From contig NZ_CM011002.1 of the NCBI RefSeq assembly GCF_000158095.2, forward strand, positions 2,823,203-2,887,202: a stretch of DNA of 64,000 bases, written 5' to 3'. Below the pieces are notes generated by a model that saw only the letters and a program-made list of their open reading frames with translations, ran no database searches and was not told the origin of the DNA. A program made the translations under genes and the position numbers. This document shows, in pieces, positions 45,625 to 54,918 of this stretch. Position 1 is the first letter of the stretch, and each line of letters begins with the position of its first letter. This stretch comes from Roseibium alexandrii DFL-11. Its GTDB lineage: Bacteria > Pseudomonadota > Alphaproteobacteria > Rhizobiales > Stappiaceae.

Positions 45625-46449
45625 ATGAAATCAGCATTGGCACTCCTCTTTTTTCTGGCAATCACACTCCCAACCACAGCTCTTGCTGCGGCCAGTGAAT
45701 GGGTAACCGTCAAAGGTGGCGCCGTTCGGCTGATCACGACCGGACCGCCTGAAAACGGCACTTACTGGGCCGGACTGGAGTTTCAACTGGAACCGGGCTG
45801 GCACACCTATTGGCGCTATCCGGGCGAAGCTGGCATACCGCCGCAAATCACCTGGACGAACACGTCCAACATAAAGAACAAAACAGTTCTCTACCCGGTT
45901 CCAGAGCGATACAGCGATGGGTTCTCAGACTCCATCGTCTACCACGACGGCATTATCCTGCCGCTAAAGATCACGCCGGAAGATGCCTCCAAGCCCGCGC
46001 AGATTTCGCTTGAGCTGTTTTTTGGCGTTTGCAATGACATTTGCGTGCCGGGCGAGGCCACTTTGTCCCTTCAACTTGAACCGGATACCCGCCCAGACAG
46101 CCTCTCAGCGAAACTGATCAAACGCGATTTGCAGGCCGTCCCCGGCATTGCTCCATCTGGAGGGCTGGATATTGTCTCTGTCACGCTTGTCGAAAGCGAT
46201 GGCAAGCGTTTGAGGATTGAAGTTGAAACCGGATCAGCGGGGACGCCGGATCTCTTTGCGGCGGGGCCCGAAGGCTCCTACATCGCACTCCCGAAACTGG
46301 CCGAAGGTGAAACCGGCAATCCTGTTTGGCACTTGTCGACGAAGGGCCTGAAAACAACAGCTTCCGATACGAACCTGCGCCTCGTTCTGTCCGATGGCGA
46401 AAACGCGTTGGAACACCTGGCACCGATTCAACCGGATTGGTTGGATTAG
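45625..46449 (+). CDS. Secreted protein with a DsbD N-terminal-like domain
   Basis: A 274-residue periplasmic protein with a signal peptide (MKSALALLFFLAITLPTTALAA). The body resembles the N-terminal thiol-exchange domain of DsbD: EPGWHTYWRYPGEAGIPPQITW and LELFFGVCNDICVPGEATL, where C-X3-C matches the redox pair region. The DsbD membrane and C-terminal thioredoxin domains are absent. ATG 45586 upstream is an alternative start. A repeat-like hairpin pair follows. Confidence 0.85.
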   Translation: MKSALALLFFLAITLPTTALAAASEWVTVKGGAVRLITTGPPENGTYWAGLEFQLEPGWHTYWRYPGEAGIPPQITWTNTSNIKNKTVLYPVPERYSDGFSDSIVYHDGIILPLKITPEDASKPAQISLELFFGVCNDICVPGEATLSLQLEPDTRPDSLSAKLIKRDLQAVPGIAPSGGLDIVSVTLVESDGKRLRIEVETGSAGTPDLFAAGPEGSYIALPKLAEGETGNPVWHLSTKGLKTTASDTNLRLVLSDGENALEHLAPIQPDWLD

Positions 46450-46556
46450 AGCATTGGGCGTTTTGTTGGAAACGCCCAAAGATGCTCGGCCACTTCTGAA
46501 ACGAACAGCTTTGGGCGCTGAATCGATTCCGATTTAGCGCCCGCTGATCTAACATC
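46446..46556. repeat. Palindromic intergenic repeat element
   Basis: Two hairpins in a row: TTGGGCGTTT-TGTTGG-AAACGCCCAA (46454-46479, perfect) and GGGCGCTGAATCG-ATTC-CGATTTAGCGCCC (46513-46542, one G-U). The block starts TTAGAGCAT and ends TGATCTAAC. Elements with this TAGAGCAT and GCGCTGAATCG plan are scattered through Hyphomicrobiales genomes. The first hairpin may also end transcription of the preceding gene. Confidence 0.55.
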
Positions 46557-46664
46557 TTTCTCAAAGATTTCTCGGCTCTCCCTCGACGGTCCGCTCTGGA
46601 AGCCCTATCTCTCCAGCGGGCTGCGGAATAAATGGCAGCAGTTTTTTAACAAGGGGATTTAGAC

Positions 46665-47147
46665 ATGACACTCAAGGTGGGCGACAAGCTGCCGGATGCA
46701 ACATTCAAGACCATGACTTCAGATGGTCCTGGTGAAATTTCAACAGCAGACCTGACGTCCGGCAAAACAGTTGTCCTGTTTGGTGTTCCAGGCGCTTTCA
46801 CGCCGACGTGCCACATGAACCACCTGCCCGGCTTTGTCGAGCATGCTGATACACTGAAATCCAAAGGTATCGACGCAATCGCTGTCGTGTCTGTCAACGA
46901 CGTGTTTGTCATGGACGCGTGGCAGAAGGCCTCCAACGCCAATGCGATCACTTTCCTCGCTGACACCGGTGCAGAGTTTGTCGAAGCAGCTGGTCTTGGT
47001 CTTGGCCCGGCACCAATCTTTGGTCACCTGCGGTCCCAGCGGTTTGCTTTGATTGCAAAAGACGGTGAAGTGAGCTTCATTGCCGTCGAAGACAGCCCGG
47101 GCGATGCGACCAAAACCGGCGCTGCAGCGATCCTGGAAGCGCTTTAA
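46665..47147 (+). CDS. Peroxiredoxin (Prx5 type)
   Basis: A thiol peroxidase reducing H2O2 and organic peroxides. The 160-residue product has the peroxidatic Cys in PGAFTPTC (C49) with the family's Arg in LRSQRFALI. It has no second cysteine, so it needs an external reductant such as glutathione or glutaredoxin. AAGGGG precedes the ATG. Its end overlaps that of surf1 by 4 bp on the opposite strand. Confidence 0.93.
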   Translation: MTLKVGDKLPDATFKTMTSDGPGEISTADLTSGKTVVLFGVPGAFTPTCHMNHLPGFVEHADTLKSKGIDAIAVVSVNDVFVMDAWQKASNANAITFLADTGAEFVEAAGLGLGPAPIFGHLRSQRFALIAKDGEVSFIAVEDSPGDATKTGAAAILEAL

Positions 47148-47914
47148 TCCACGTTTGCTGAATGCTCCTGCTTACGCGGCCACAATACGGCGGCCGCGTA
47201 AGCCAAGAAAACCCCTATGAGGGTTGCGGCAAGACCAAACCAGGTCAGCGCATATCCCAGATGATCGTTCTTGAAACGCACCAGGGTTTCACCGGCCTGC
47301 GGTAAACCACCTTCTGGCGTATGCCCGGCTTCCAGGTCGATGCTGTAGGGCGCAAGGTTTCCGCCGACGTTCATTGCCTCCGCCATGGCATCGGTATCGC
47401 GGGCAAACCAGAGTTTTGCATTCAGGTCCGGTGCCGGCGTGGTCCAGACAGGTGTCTCACTCAGCCGCAAAAGTCCGACCAGCATCTGGTCTCCTGATGG
47501 TGGCGTGAGAGCTTCACGCTTGATTTCGTCCGGAACGCCGTCGGGCAAAAACCCCCGGTTGATCAAGACCGTCCATCCCTCTGCCGTTTCGAATGGACTG
47601 TAGACCAGTTCGCCCGGCCCGCCATATGTACCGACCGGATCGGTGAGCGAAATGTAATAGAAAACGTTTTGCTCCAGGAAACGGCCTGTGACCGAGACCC
47701 GGCGGTAATCGTCCTCATCACTGAGCCCTTCCCAAACTGCAACGCCGGGCGCGGCCACAGGGGCCGATTTCAGACCTGTCTCAACTTGTTCAATCAGCGT
47801 TTCTTTTTCAGCCAACCGCCGAACCTGCCAGAAACCAAGGTTCAACAGGATTGCCAATCCAATCATAGCTGCAATAGCGGGAATGATGAGTTTTCGGGCG
47901 CGGCCCATTGGCAA
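47144..47914 (-). CDS. SURF1-family cytochrome oxidase assembly protein
   Basis: SURF1 helps insert haem a into subunit I of aa3 oxidases. The 256-residue product has the expected two membrane helices, one at each end (LIIPAIAAMIGLAILLNLGFWQVRRL and YALTWFGLAATLIGVFLAY), with the signature LGFWQVRRLAEK, YGGPGELVYSPFE, GWTVLINRGFLP and the C-terminal NDHLGYALTWFGLA. Last gene of the cox operon. Confidence 0.95.
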   Translation of the reverse strand: MPMGRARKLIIPAIAAMIGLAILLNLGFWQVRRLAEKETLIEQVETGLKSAPVAAPGVAVWEGLSDEDDYRRVSVTGRFLEQNVFYYISLTDPVGTYGGPGELVYSPFETAEGWTVLINRGFLPDGVPDEIKREALTPPSGDQMLVGLLRLSETPVWTTPAPDLNAKLWFARDTDAMAEAMNVGGNLAPYSIDLEAGHTPEGGLPQAGETLVRFKNDHLGYALTWFGLAATLIGVFLAYAAAVLWPRKQEHSANVD

Positions 47915-47923
47915 GTTTCTTTC

Positions 47924-48325
47924 TTACAACTGGTCTGTTTGATCGCCGCCGGTGTCCAGACGGCCTTCTTCTGCCTTATGCCGGTATTGCACGGCGATCA
48001 TCAAGCCTTTGAGGGGGCGCAAAATGCCGCCCGCAAGCACTACGGTCAGAGGCAGCCAAAGGATCAGGTGGACCCAAACGGGTGGTTGAAAAGACAATTC
48101 AACAAAGAGCACCAAGCCTACGACGATGAACCCGACTATCATGATGACAAAGACGGCTGGCCCGTCCCCGCTGTCGGCAAAACTGTAATCGAGCCCGCAG
48201 GTGGAGCACGACCCTTTCACGCTCAAGAACCCGTCGAACAATTTTCCCTGTCCGCAACGAGGGCAAGCGCCCGATAATCCGGCTGTGACCGGGTTTACCG
48301 GTGGGAAATGTGCCTTGTCTTCCAT
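47924..48325 (-). CDS. DUF983 membrane protein
   Basis: A 133-residue protein with a four-cysteine zinc-ribbon-like head, CPRCGQGKLF and CSTCGLDYSF (about 21-50), and two membrane segments (VFVIMIVGFIVVGLVLFVEL and VHLILWLPLTVVLAGGIL). DUF983 genes are regularly found in alphaproteobacterial cox operons between ctaE and surf1 and are presumed to act in oxidase assembly. It is 9 bp before surf1. Confidence 0.92.
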   Translation of the reverse strand: MEDKAHFPPVNPVTAGLSGACPRCGQGKLFDGFLSVKGSCSTCGLDYSFADSGDGPAVFVIMIVGFIVVGLVLFVELSFQPPVWVHLILWLPLTVVLAGGILRPLKGLMIAVQYRHKAEEGRLDTGGDQTDQL

Positions 48326-48354
48326 CTTTTGAGGCTCCGAGGGCCGGATTTGAA

Positions 48355-48387
48355 AAACGCCCGGTCGGATGATCCGCCGGGCGCTTG
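48355..48387 (-). terminator. Terminator-like hairpin after ctaE
   Basis: On the minus strand CGCCCGG and CCGGGCG pair around an inner GCGGATCATCCGA stem, followed by TTTTTC. It lies between ctaE and the DUF983 gene, so it may reduce expression of the assembly genes relative to the structural ones. Confidence 0.75.
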
Positions 48388-48420
48388 TTTTTCCAGTGTT
48401 CGTTAAGAACGTCTTCCGGC

Positions 48421-49281
48421 TTATTCGCCCCAGATGTAGATGGCGACAAACAGGAACAGCCAGACAACGTCAACGAAGTGCCAGTACCAGGCCGCTGCTT
48501 CGAAACCGAAGTGCTGCTCTTTAGTAAAGTGGCCAGCAAGTGCACGGAACAGGCAAACCGCGAGGAAGATCGTTCCGACGACGACGTGGAAGCCATGGAA
48601 GCCTGTCGCCATGTAGAAGGTTGCGCCGTAGATGTTGCCGCTGAAACCGAAGGCTGCGTGGGTGTACTCGTAGATCTGGCAGATGGTGAAGAGAACACCG
48701 AGCAGAACCGTCAGCGTCAGACCCCACTTCAGACCTTCGCGATCGTCATGCAGAAGCGCATGGTGTGCCCAGGTAACGGTGGTACCGGATGCTAGCAGGA
48801 TCAGCGTGTTGAGCAGCGGAAGGTGCCACGGATCAAACGTCTCGATGCCTTCCGGTGGCCAGACACCACCCGTTGCCTCAGCACGGGCAAAGTTGATTGC
48901 CTCGCCAGCAAACAGGGCCGCATCGAAATAGGCCCAGAACCAGGCAACAAAGAACATTACTTCAGAGGCGATGAACAGGATCATGCCGTAACGCAAGTGC
49001 AGCGACACAACGCGTGTGTGATGACCTTCATGCGCTTCCTTGATGGTGTCACGCCACCAGGCGAACATCACGTAAAGAACAATCAGCAGGCCAACTGCGA
49101 ACAGCATCCATTTCGCAGCGGACAACTCAAGGCCAAAGAGTTCGAAAGAGTTGCCGGACGCGTAGCGCATCCAGGCAATCGAGCCGAGTGCGAGTATGAA
49201 AGCGCCAATGGACGCTATAAACGGCCACGGACTGGGTTCGACCAGGTGGTAATCGTGGTTCTTGGTATGTGCACCAGCCAT
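48421..49281 (-). CDS. ctaE: Cytochrome c oxidase subunit III
   Basis: Core subunit of the aa3 oxidase, with seven membrane helices that bind lipid and help proton uptake. The 286-residue product has [11 protein letters not shown] at the N-terminus, the conserved Glu in [18 protein letters not shown], and [17 protein letters not shown] chose ATG 49281 with GGGGAG upstream; the open frame extends 12 codons further. It follows ctaG by 48 bp. Confidence 0.97.
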   Translation of the reverse strand: MAGAHTKNHDYHLVEPSPWPFIASIGAFILALGSIAWMRYASGNSFELFGLELSAAKWMLFAVGLLIVLYVMFAWWRDTIKEAHEGHHTRVVSLHLRYGMILFIASEVMFFVAWFWAYFDAALFAGEAINFARAEATGGVWPPEGIETFDPWHLPLLNTLILLASGTTVTWAHHALLHDDREGLKWGLTLTVLLGVLFTICQIYEYTHAAFGFSGNIYGATFYMATGFHGFHVVVGTIFLAVCLFRALAGHFTKEQHFGFEAAAWYWHFVDVVWLFLFVAIYIWGE

Positions 49282-49329
49282 CGGCAAGCTCCCCAAACAC
49301 ATTCTGTACAGGCGCAAAGCGCCAGTTTC

Positions 49330-49935
49330 TTACAAGTTCGTTTCAGCCGCAGGCGAATCTGCCCGCGCCGCAACAGGTTGTTCCGGTTGTTCTACCGGGA
49401 AGAAGGTATAGGACAAAGTGATTTCCTTCACATGCTCCAGCATGGGATCATTGTCCATCTCCGGATCGACAAAAAAGACGACCGGCATTTCGACTGATTC
49501 GCCAGGTTCCAGCGCCTGCTCGGTGAAGCAGAAACAGTCCAGTTTGTTGAAGTAGACGCCCGCCGACGTCGGAGTGACGTTGAACGTCGACGTTCCAACA
49601 GTCCGCCCATCGCTGACATTTGCCGCAATGTACGGCAATTGCGCGGTTTCGCCCATTTTCAGCGTGACTGAGCGTTGAGCAGGTTTGAAGTCCCAGGGAA
49701 GCGCGTGATTGACGTTGCCGTCAAACCGAACAGTGATCACGCGATCGATCACCATTTCGCTTTCCTGTTCCGCGACCTGTGTCGTGCCGCCGAAGCCGGT
49801 GACCCGGCAGAAAAGATCATAGAGTGGGACGGCTGCGTAGGCAGCAGCGATCATAAAACTGAACATACCCAGGCAGGCAAACGCGACCTTGCGATTGCTG
49901 CGGGACAGATTGTTCTGATCGTTGGCTTCGGTCAT
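49330..49935 (-). CDS. ctaG: Cytochrome oxidase copper chaperone CtaG (Cox11 family)
   Basis: Delivers copper to the CuB site of subunit I. The 201-residue product has one N-terminal membrane anchor (VAFACLGMFSFMIAAAYAAV), the Cox11 stretch PLYDLFCRVTGFGGTTQ and the copper-binding CFCF (KLDCFCFTEQ). The soluble domain faces the periplasm. It follows the 53-codon membrane gene by 11 bp. Confidence 0.97.
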   Translation of the reverse strand: MTEANDQNNLSRSNRKVAFACLGMFSFMIAAAYAAVPLYDLFCRVTGFGGTTQVAEQESEMVIDRVITVRFDGNVNHALPWDFKPAQRSVTLKMGETAQLPYIAANVSDGRTVGTSTFNVTPTSAGVYFNKLDCFCFTEQALEPGESVEMPVVFFVDPEMDNDPMLEHVKEITLSYTFFPVEQPEQPVAARADSPAAETNL

Positions 49936-49946
49936 CGTACCTCTCG

Positions 49947-50108
49947 TTACAACGCTCGGTTCATGATGTCAGGCCCCAGCTTAACAATCGTCACCAGGTA
50001 GAACAGCAAGACCAGAGCAGCCAACACAACCGCGATCGCGATCGACCGGGAGCGGCGCTTCTTTTTCTGTTCGTCGGTGAGAACAATACCCTGTTCGTTG
50101 TTGTCCAT
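49947..50108 (-). CDS. Small single-helix membrane protein in the cox operon (CoxF-like)
   Basis: A 53-residue product: charged head (LTDEQKKKRRSRS), then one membrane helix (IAIAVVLAALVLLFYLVTIV) and a short tail ending GPDIMNRAL. Small genes at this place between ctaB and ctaG are annotated as CoxF or hypothetical in alphaproteobacteria; their role is presumed to be oxidase assembly. The ATG lies 5 bp after the ctaB stop and the TAA 11 bp before ctaG, so it fits the operon exactly. Confidence 0.88.
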   Translation of the reverse strand: MDNNEQGIVLTDEQKKKRRSRSIAIAVVLAALVLLFYLVTIVKLGPDIMNRAL

Positions 50109-50113
50109 TTCCG

Positions 50114-51049
50114 TCAGATCCCCGCTACCAGACTTTCGCCGAGAAGAAGTGCAAACAGCATGAACAGATAAAAAATCGAGAACTTGAAGAGACGGATACA
50201 GGCTTTGCGCGCAACGTCGCCCTCCCGCTTGCGCCAGATGTCGGCAGCCATCGCAACGAAAGCCAGACCAAGCAGCCCGGATGCAACACCGTAGAACAGG
50301 CTGGCATAGCCCATGAAGTATGGTGCCACGCCAATGGGTGCGAGCAGGATGGAGTAGATCAGGATCTGATGACGGGTGTTGGTTTCACCGGCGACCACCG
50401 GCAGCATTGGAACACCGGCTGTCTCGTAATCGCCTTTTTTGAACAGCGCCAGCGCCCAGAAGTGCGGCGGGGTCCACATGAAGATGATCAGGAAGAGAAC
50501 GAAGCTTTCCAAGCTGACGCCGCCTGTCACGGACGCCCAACCGACCATCGGAGGGAATGCACCAGCAGCACCGCCAATTACAATGTTCTGCGGTGTCGAG
50601 CGCTTCAGCCACATTGTGTAGATGACAACGTAAAATGCGATCGTGAAAGCGAGGAAGGCGCCGGCAAACCAGTTGACCAGAAGACCGAGTGTTAGAACGG
50701 ACCCGATCGACAATGTGATGCCGAATGCGAACGCTTCTTCGGGTGTGATCTTTCCGGCCGGGATCGGCCGTTTTGCAGTGCGCGACATTACTTCGTCGAT
50801 GTCCGCGTCATACCACATGTTCAGGGCACCGGAAGCGCCAGCGCCAATGGCTATGCAGAGGATCGCCACGGCGCCGAGAACAGGATGGATGGAGCCCGGT
50901 GCCAGCATCATGCCGACAAAAGCGGTGAAGATCACCAAAGACATCACACGCGGTTTCAGAAGCGCCACATAGTCGCTCACTGATCCTTCGCCGCCGTTCC
51001 AAACGGTGCTGCTTTGATCCATCAAATCCTGGCGCTCTGCGAGCGACAT
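50114..51049 (-). CDS. ctaB: Protohaem IX farnesyltransferase (haem O synthase)
   Basis: Adds the farnesyl tail to haem b, giving haem O, the precursor of haem A. The 311-residue UbiA-family membrane protein has the first Asp-rich motif [19 protein letters not shown] (about 83-101), [22 protein letters not shown] and the second conserved loop [26 protein letters not shown]. It is separated from ctaD by 150 bp with two strong hairpins. Confidence 0.97.
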   Translation of the reverse strand: MSLAERQDLMDQSSTVWNGGEGSVSDYVALLKPRVMSLVIFTAFVGMMLAPGSIHPVLGAVAILCIAIGAGASGALNMWYDADIDEVMSRTAKRPIPAGKITPEEAFAFGITLSIGSVLTLGLLVNWFAGAFLAFTIAFYVVIYTMWLKRSTPQNIVIGGAAGAFPPMVGWASVTGGVSLESFVLFLIIFMWTPPHFWALALFKKGDYETAGVPMLPVVAGETNTRHQILIYSILLAPIGVAPYFMGYASLFYGVASGLLGLAFVAMAADIWRKREGDVARKACIRLFKFSIFYLFMLFALLLGESLVAGI

Positions 51050-51130
51050 CGGCGCGTCCCTTAATTCTTTATCTTCTGCCGAGTCTGCTACCGATCTTCG
51101 GTGTCTAGGCCAGACAGTTTGTTTTCAAGA

Positions 51131-51195
51131 GCGCACCGCGCCGGTGTCCGGCGCGGTGCGTAAGTTCAGAGCGGAAGGCCGGGCCTTCCGGCCGC
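51131..51195 (-). promoter_or_regulatory. Two stable hairpins between ctaD and ctaB
   Basis: CGCACCGCGCCGG-TGT-CCGGCGCGGTGCG (51132-51160) is a perfect 13-bp hairpin, and CGGAAGGC-CGG-GCCTTCCG (51172-51190) a perfect 8-bp one, directly after the ctaD stop. Neither has a T-run, so they look like a 3' stabiliser of ctaCD mRNA or a processing site, not a terminator. Confidence 0.6.
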
Positions 51196-51199
51196 GGAA

Positions 51200-52795
<1,596 letters not shown>

Positions 52796-52874
52796 TTAGG
52801 GCTCCCTCTTTAGTCGTTTTCAGCGGCGCTGCGTGTCAAATCGCGCGCAATCGCCAAATTGGCCCGCCGCCGCG

Positions 52875-53801
52875 TTATTTCGCGGCGACGGAGATTTCGT
52901 TGAGCTCACCTTGAGCGGCCAACTTCTTCGCTTGCGCGATGGAGGCCATCAGCTGCTCGTTGGCAACGTCCAGGTCGTCTTGCGCCGCAGAAGCCCACTG
53001 CTGGAACTGATCCGCAGAAACCACACGGACAGCGATCGGCATGAAGGCATGGTCCTTGCCGCAAAGCTCGGAGCACTGACCGTAGTAGACGCCTTCTTCT
53101 CGGGCATGGAACCAGGTCTCGTTCAAGCGGCCCGGGATTGCGTCGATTTTGACGCCCCAAGTCGGCATTGCGAATGCGTGGATGACATCTTCAGAGGTGA
53201 CCTGAAGGCGCACTGTCGTGTCGACAGGGATAACCAGGTCGTAGTCGACTGCGAGCAGGCGTGGCACTTCGTCGATCGACACACCGCGCGCGTCTGCGAT
53301 TTCCTGCCGGTCAGCATCCTGGACCATGATGGAGTCGAAGTAGAGCTCACCCATGTTTTCGTCAGTGTACTCGTAACCCCAGTACCACTGGTAGCCGATC
53401 GCTTTGACCGTCATGTCGTATTCCGGGATCTCGAGCTGCTTGTACAGCAGACGGAAAGACGGGATGGCGATGATGACCAGGATCAGGATCGGCACAACGG
53501 TCCAGACGATCTCGATCGTCGTGTTGTGCGATGTGCGTGACGGCACCGGGTTGTTCTTGGCGCTGAACTTCACGGCGCAATACATCAACAGCGCCAAAAC
53601 AAAGACCGTAATGACTGTGATGATGATGAGAGTGAAGTTGTTGAACCAAGTGATGTCGTCCATCACATCGCTGGTTGAGGCTTGAAACCCGAGCTGCCAG
53701 TTGTTGAACCCTGGTTCTGCTGCCAATGCCGCTGTCGAAACACCGGCGAATGCGGTCGCCATCGTGACCAAATTCATGAGACGCTTGAAGACTGCCTTCA
53801 C
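52875..53801 (-). CDS. ctaC: Cytochrome c oxidase subunit II
   Basis: Carries the binuclear CuA centre that receives electrons from cytochrome c. The 308-residue product has a signal peptide, two membrane helices (LIIITVITVFVLALLMYCAV and IEIVWTVVPILILVIIAIPS), YQWYWGYEY, and the CuA ligands in the HAFAMPTWGVK and YGQCSELCGKDHAFM stretches. I chose the GTG at 53801 with GGGAG 8 bases upstream; the frame extends 15 codons more. First gene of the cox operon. Confidence 0.97.
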   Translation of the reverse strand: MKAVFKRLMNLVTMATAFAGVSTAALAAEPGFNNWQLGFQASTSDVMDDITWFNNFTLIIITVITVFVLALLMYCAVKFSAKNNPVPSRTSHNTTIEIVWTVVPILILVIIAIPSFRLLYKQLEIPEYDMTVKAIGYQWYWGYEYTDENMGELYFDSIMVQDADRQEIADARGVSIDEVPRLLAVDYDLVIPVDTTVRLQVTSEDVIHAFAMPTWGVKIDAIPGRLNETWFHAREEGVYYGQCSELCGKDHAFMPIAVRVVSADQFQQWASAAQDDLDVANEQLMASIAQAKKLAAQGELNEISVAAK

Positions 53802-54313
53802 GTCCGCGCTCCCTTCCCTCAGCCGCCCATATGGCGGCGCATGCAAATTTCCGGACCCTGCCCGGTCGAATACCTAAGTCCCGCAGTAATAGGCTTGCCG
53901 GAACTCCGCAAGCTTAAACTGCCGGTCCTGAACCCGGTCGTCCTTGTAAAGGATTGCCGGATATAACCACATCTACGGTTAAAGAGCGATGCTACCAATC
54001 GGCTAGGGCGGCGATCTGCCGCATCTTTTCATCGGCCCCTTTTGGCCGCACAAAAACCACAAGACGCCGTGCGCTGCAACGAAATTTGCGCGATTTCACA
54101 AGTAGCTCGGATATTTTTCCAATTGAGAGAAATCAAGGACAGGCCGATTTTCGACAAAAAAACCGGCTATCTAAGAGCTTTGCACCGGCGGTGACTGGAA
54201 TCGTCCGCATTCATACGTCAATGTCTGGCTACAAAATACACGTGATTCGCTTGATTGAGCGCGTTTCAAAACACGCAAAAGCCGGATCTGAACACAAACG
54301 GCTGGAGGAATTC
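53802..54313. other. Intergenic region between ctaC and the IalB-family gene
   Basis: About 510 bp between divergent genes. It must hold the cox operon promoter and the ialB promoter, but I see no clear -35/-10 pair. An imperfect GCCGCC/GGCGGC hairpin (53822-53838) is just before ctaC. The ialB frame stays open leftward through much of it, with no good start signal. Confidence 0.45.
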
Positions 54314-54865
54314 TTGTCGACCCAGTTGCCGCAACAGCGCCCAAAGCGCTCTACCTTAACCACTTTGCCGAAGCTGATGGCTGCTGCCGCGATCTGTGTG
54401 ACCGCGTTCGCCCAAAGCCTTCAGCCTGCCACTGCCCAGGGCGAGATCCGCGCCAATCACGGCGATTGGCAGATGCGCTGCGACACGCCCCCCGGCGCGA
54501 CCGGTGAGCAATGTGCACTTATACAGAACGTGACAGCAGCAGACCGGGAAAATGTTGGTTTGTCCGTCATCATTTTACGGACCGCTGATAAACAGGCGCG
54601 CATCTTGCGGGTTTTGGCACCGCTTGGAGTGCTCCTACCCTCCGGCCTCGGTCTGAAGGTTGACGGCGCAGACATCGGCCGGGCCGGATTTGTCCGCTGC
54701 CTGCCGAATGGCTGTATCGCGGAGGTGATTCTGGAAGATGAGCTTCTGAACCAATTGAAGTCCGGTTCCCAAGCGACCTTCATTATTTTTCAGACACCCG
54801 AAGAAGGGATCGGTATCCCGATCTCGTTGAACGGCTTCTCTGCAGGCTTTGACGCCCTGCCTTAG
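54314..54865 (+). CDS. Invasion-associated locus B (IalB) family protein
   Basis: IalB proteins are small secreted proteins first named in Bartonella; most alphaproteobacteria have several and their role is unclear. The 183-residue product has a signal peptide (LPKLMAAAAICVTAFAQSLQPATAQG) and the two Cys pairs of the family, WQMRCDTPPGATGEQCAL and VRCLPNGCIAEV. I chose the TTG at 54314 because GGAGG lies 5 bases before it; the ATG at 54221 would add 31 charged residues before the signal peptide. Confidence 0.85.
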   Translation: MSTQLPQQRPKRSTLTTLPKLMAAAAICVTAFAQSLQPATAQGEIRANHGDWQMRCDTPPGATGEQCALIQNVTAADRENVGLSVIILRTADKQARILRVLAPLGVLLPSGLGLKVDGADIGRAGFVRCLPNGCIAEVILEDELLNQLKSGSQATFIIFQTPEEGIGIPISLNGFSAGFDALP

Positions 54866-54890
54866 ACGACCCATCGATGGTGTGAGATCG

Positions 54891-54918
54891 AAAAGGCGCC
54901 CTCATCAGGCGCCTTTTT
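54891..54918. terminator. Bidirectional terminator between ialB and the Kef-type gene
   Basis: AAAAGGCGCC (54891-54900), loop CTCATCA, GGCGCCTTTT (54908-54917): a perfect 10-bp stem with T-runs on both strands. Confidence 0.9.
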
